Under the pieces are notes generated by a model. That model was not told the DNA's origin. It searched no databases and saw only the letters and a list, made by a program, of their open reading frames with translations. The position numbers and the translations under genes were made by a program. Of a DNA stretch of 6,257 nt, positions 5,801 through 6,257 are shown in pieces. This stretch comes from Bacteroidetes bacterium CG23_combo_of_CG06-09_8_20_14_all_32_9. Lineage in GTDB: Bacteria; Bacteroidota; Bacteroidia; Bacteroidales; GWA2-32-17. Location of the stretch: the NCBI GenBank assembly GCA_002771395.1, contig PCSS01000272.1, positions 1 to 6,257 on the forward strand, written 5' to 3'. Positions within the stretch are counted from its first letter, which is position 1; each line of letters begins with the position of its first letter.

Positions 5801-6257
5801 GTTCTGCCAATAACGATGAAGAATATATGTCAATAAGATATTACTTAGGTGCAATAACAGACCACACATCGTATGGTCCATATCCGGCAATATTAGTTGT
5901 GGTAATTGACCCAACTTCCATAACACCGTGGAAAAGCGACCATGGTAACTATGGACAAGCTAATTACAGTATTGGACCTAATAAATATTTTGTATTTTAT
6001 GCCCCTTCGTTGCTTGATAACCTTGCTACTTTTCTTAACACTTATGTACCCGACAGTTTTTATGTTTTGGCTTATACTTTTATTAGCGGAAAGTTTAATT
6101 CATGGACTGAAACAGCTAAAGCGGCTTTTGACAACTTAGGACCTAATAATATTAGGAATCTCAGTGACGATGTTCCAAATGGGGACAATATCCCCTATAT
6201 CTTTTTCGCCAAAAAAGGCGATACAAGCACAGCGCAAGAAATGTATGGAGCCACTCC
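2764..6257 (+). CDS. Secreted C25-family cysteine peptidase, PorU2-like putative T9SS sortase (partial, 3' end outside window)
   Basis: The frame stays open for 1164 codons to the right edge. Residues 1-19 form a signal peptide (MRKQ, a hydrophobic core, then FA before Gln20). Residues 20-380 are beta-rich, with the family motifs YYKIPVTKEGIYRITY and LLGEGWF (184-189). The C25 (gingipain/PorU) catalytic domain spans about 385-745: DYIIITHPLL (390-399), QLYDQFAYGI, VPSYGSPSSD (488-497), IPIGRI (513-518), HFGGG (551-555), FFGHSYADGFD with the predicted catalytic His619, NSCLLGD with the predicted nucleophile Cys649, KGAIGFIA and HGDPAVRL. Then come a CARDB-like domain (about 752-863, ending in EISETNN), an Fn3-like domain (about 870-965), a GWSQAHFF motif (972-979) and an ILEI/FAM3-like segment (about 1005-1160). 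PorU cleaves C-terminal sorting signals from T9SS cargo; PorU2-type relatives are putative sortases, so substrate and role here are inferred. It could instead be a secreted C25 protease that is itself T9SS cargo; a C-terminal sorting domain would lie beyond the window. The gene is divergent from bamD and shows no frameshift. Confidence 0.9.
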   Translation, partial: MRKQLIIILLLFNSFSLFAQTYGNEWINYGQTYYKIPVTKEGIYRITYQALDNVGFPFSSMSPKSIQIFYRGQEQYIYIQGENDEIFNPADFIEFYAKGNDGWLDSALFEPATVITNPYYSMYTDTAYYFLTWDITKFGLRVTVETDINFTAPSSPLATHCMVDVLYQNPQYYYSAGNGPRYLLGEGWFEYFFLIGTTIIKPLVTPGYVSGITPSTINVSVATNSSLSHHLNVSLGSAVFFDTIFSGYTAVKKTYSTSVSLSPTTDVSFSSINDIDAVTDNMEVAYILLTYPRNFVFTGLYQKNFRLPDSNGNKSLLEISQFGSTNAVLWDITNYRRIPVVYDSGKLKAIVPNGGNEKICYISSTDSIFQVNSLQMKTYTNYLTNGFNSDYIIITHPLLFTGATAYRDYRNTTGFHAYCYDVEQLYDQFAYGIKKHPLAIKNFLKYITTHYDTLPKFVFLIGKNIHSGTWSYGENFRKNTANFASALVPSYGSPSSDNFLTTKILTNNETQDIPIGRIAATTNDEVAMYLSKVMEHEGILQPAEWMKHIIHFGGGSNTAQQNTFAGYLNEFAVIISDTLFGGFVNTFLKNSSLPIQITIADTITNIINNGVSIINFFGHSYADGFDMNIDEPDNYLNRGKYPLLIANSCLLGDIHLPAPKKLSERWIFTSQKGAIGFIANVDLGYDWYLYLYTKELYKQFTYKNYMQPIGKCMCDGSQKIINDNGSVLINTCLEFTLHGDPAVRLKCFPLPDLTINTSSISFVPGIVTTESDSCYIKIIITNIGKAINDPFLVNVTRTFPNGSTENYFKSVYGCHFKDTVYVKVPVDFVNGPGINHFCVFVDSQDSIAEISETNNSACTDIIIRSNDLIPIYPYEYAIYPNNTVTLMASTGYPFIGTQTYIFEIDTNDIFASNSPSKVTGYVTHSGGVVPWSPSLTLTDSRVYFWRVSPVPQGSANYNWRESSFIYITGKTGWSQAHFFQYKKDGFENIIYNRPNRKFDFVTAPVELWCHDIGSANNDEEYMSIRYYLGAITDHTSYGPYPAILVVVIDPTSITPWKSDHGNYGQANYSIGPNKYFVFYAPSLLDNLATFLNTYVPDSFYVLAYTFISGKFNSWTETAKAAFDNLGPNNIRNLSDDVPNGDNIPYIFFAKKGDTSTAQEMYGAT

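Noticed and set aside
5566..5926. Two overlapping minus-strand open frames (5566-5793 and 5729-5926)
   Set aside because: Both are antisense to the continuous C25 protease frame and overlap each other; neither resembles a known family.
5942..6139. 65-codon plus-strand frame, hydrophobic, resembling a small membrane protein
   Set aside because: It is a shifted frame inside the ILEI-like part of the protease gene. Its hydrophobicity comes from T-rich codons read out of frame.
2764..6257. C25 gene as a pseudogene because it lacks a stop in the window
   Set aside because: The frame is uninterrupted with coherent motifs throughout; it simply continues past the right edge.
2764..6257. Classical PorU or a gingipain
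   Set aside because: The His and Cys motifs and the long CARDB/Fn3-like tail after the catalytic domain fit the PorU2-type branch better, though this is judged by eye only.

Overview
The window looks like a chromosomal segment from a Bacteroidota (Bacteroidetes) bacterium. The evidence is its AT-rich composition, the Bacteroidota-type RNA polymerase omega protein, the gene order bamD - rpoZ - coaBC, a TAnnTTTG-type -7 promoter box and a large C25-family protease related to the PorU proteins of the type IX secretion system (T9SS). Genus cannot be read from the sequence. No tRNA, rRNA, CRISPR array, insertion sequence or phage gene was seen.

Layout: (1) Bases 1-331 contain no recognisable complete gene. 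They are very AT-rich and hold an 18-bp perfect palindrome (225-242) and two promoter-like boxes pointing left. A gene may begin at base 9 on the minus strand and run off the left edge. (2) Bases 332-2684 on the minus strand are a compact three-gene operon, transcribed bamD, then rpoZ, then coaBC. The first two genes are 11 bp apart and the last two share one base (TAATG). BamD is the outer-membrane assembly lipoprotein, RpoZ/omega is the small RNA polymerase subunit, and CoaBC carries out two consecutive steps of coenzyme A synthesis. These are housekeeping genes for the envelope, transcription and cofactor supply. (3) Bases 2685-2763 are a 79-bp divergent intergenic region. A TATCTTTG box lies almost against the bamD start codon. 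(4) Bases 2764-6257 on the plus strand are one uninterrupted reading frame of 1164 codons with no stop before the right edge. It is a secreted C25 cysteine peptidase, most like the PorU2-type putative T9SS sortases. It has a signal peptide, a beta-rich N-terminal region, a catalytic domain with a His/Cys pair (H619/C649), a CARDB-like domain, an Fn3-like domain and a C-terminal part resembling the ILEI/FAM3 fold.

The most notable points are the domain architecture of the truncated C25 protein, two active-site substitutions in the CoaC half of CoaBC (Asp125 and Ser158, where E. coli has Asn125 and Cys158), a run of ten A residues exactly at the CoaC/CoaB junction, and a probable very short or leaderless start of the bamD operon. 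I did not find convincing evidence of a wholly new system.
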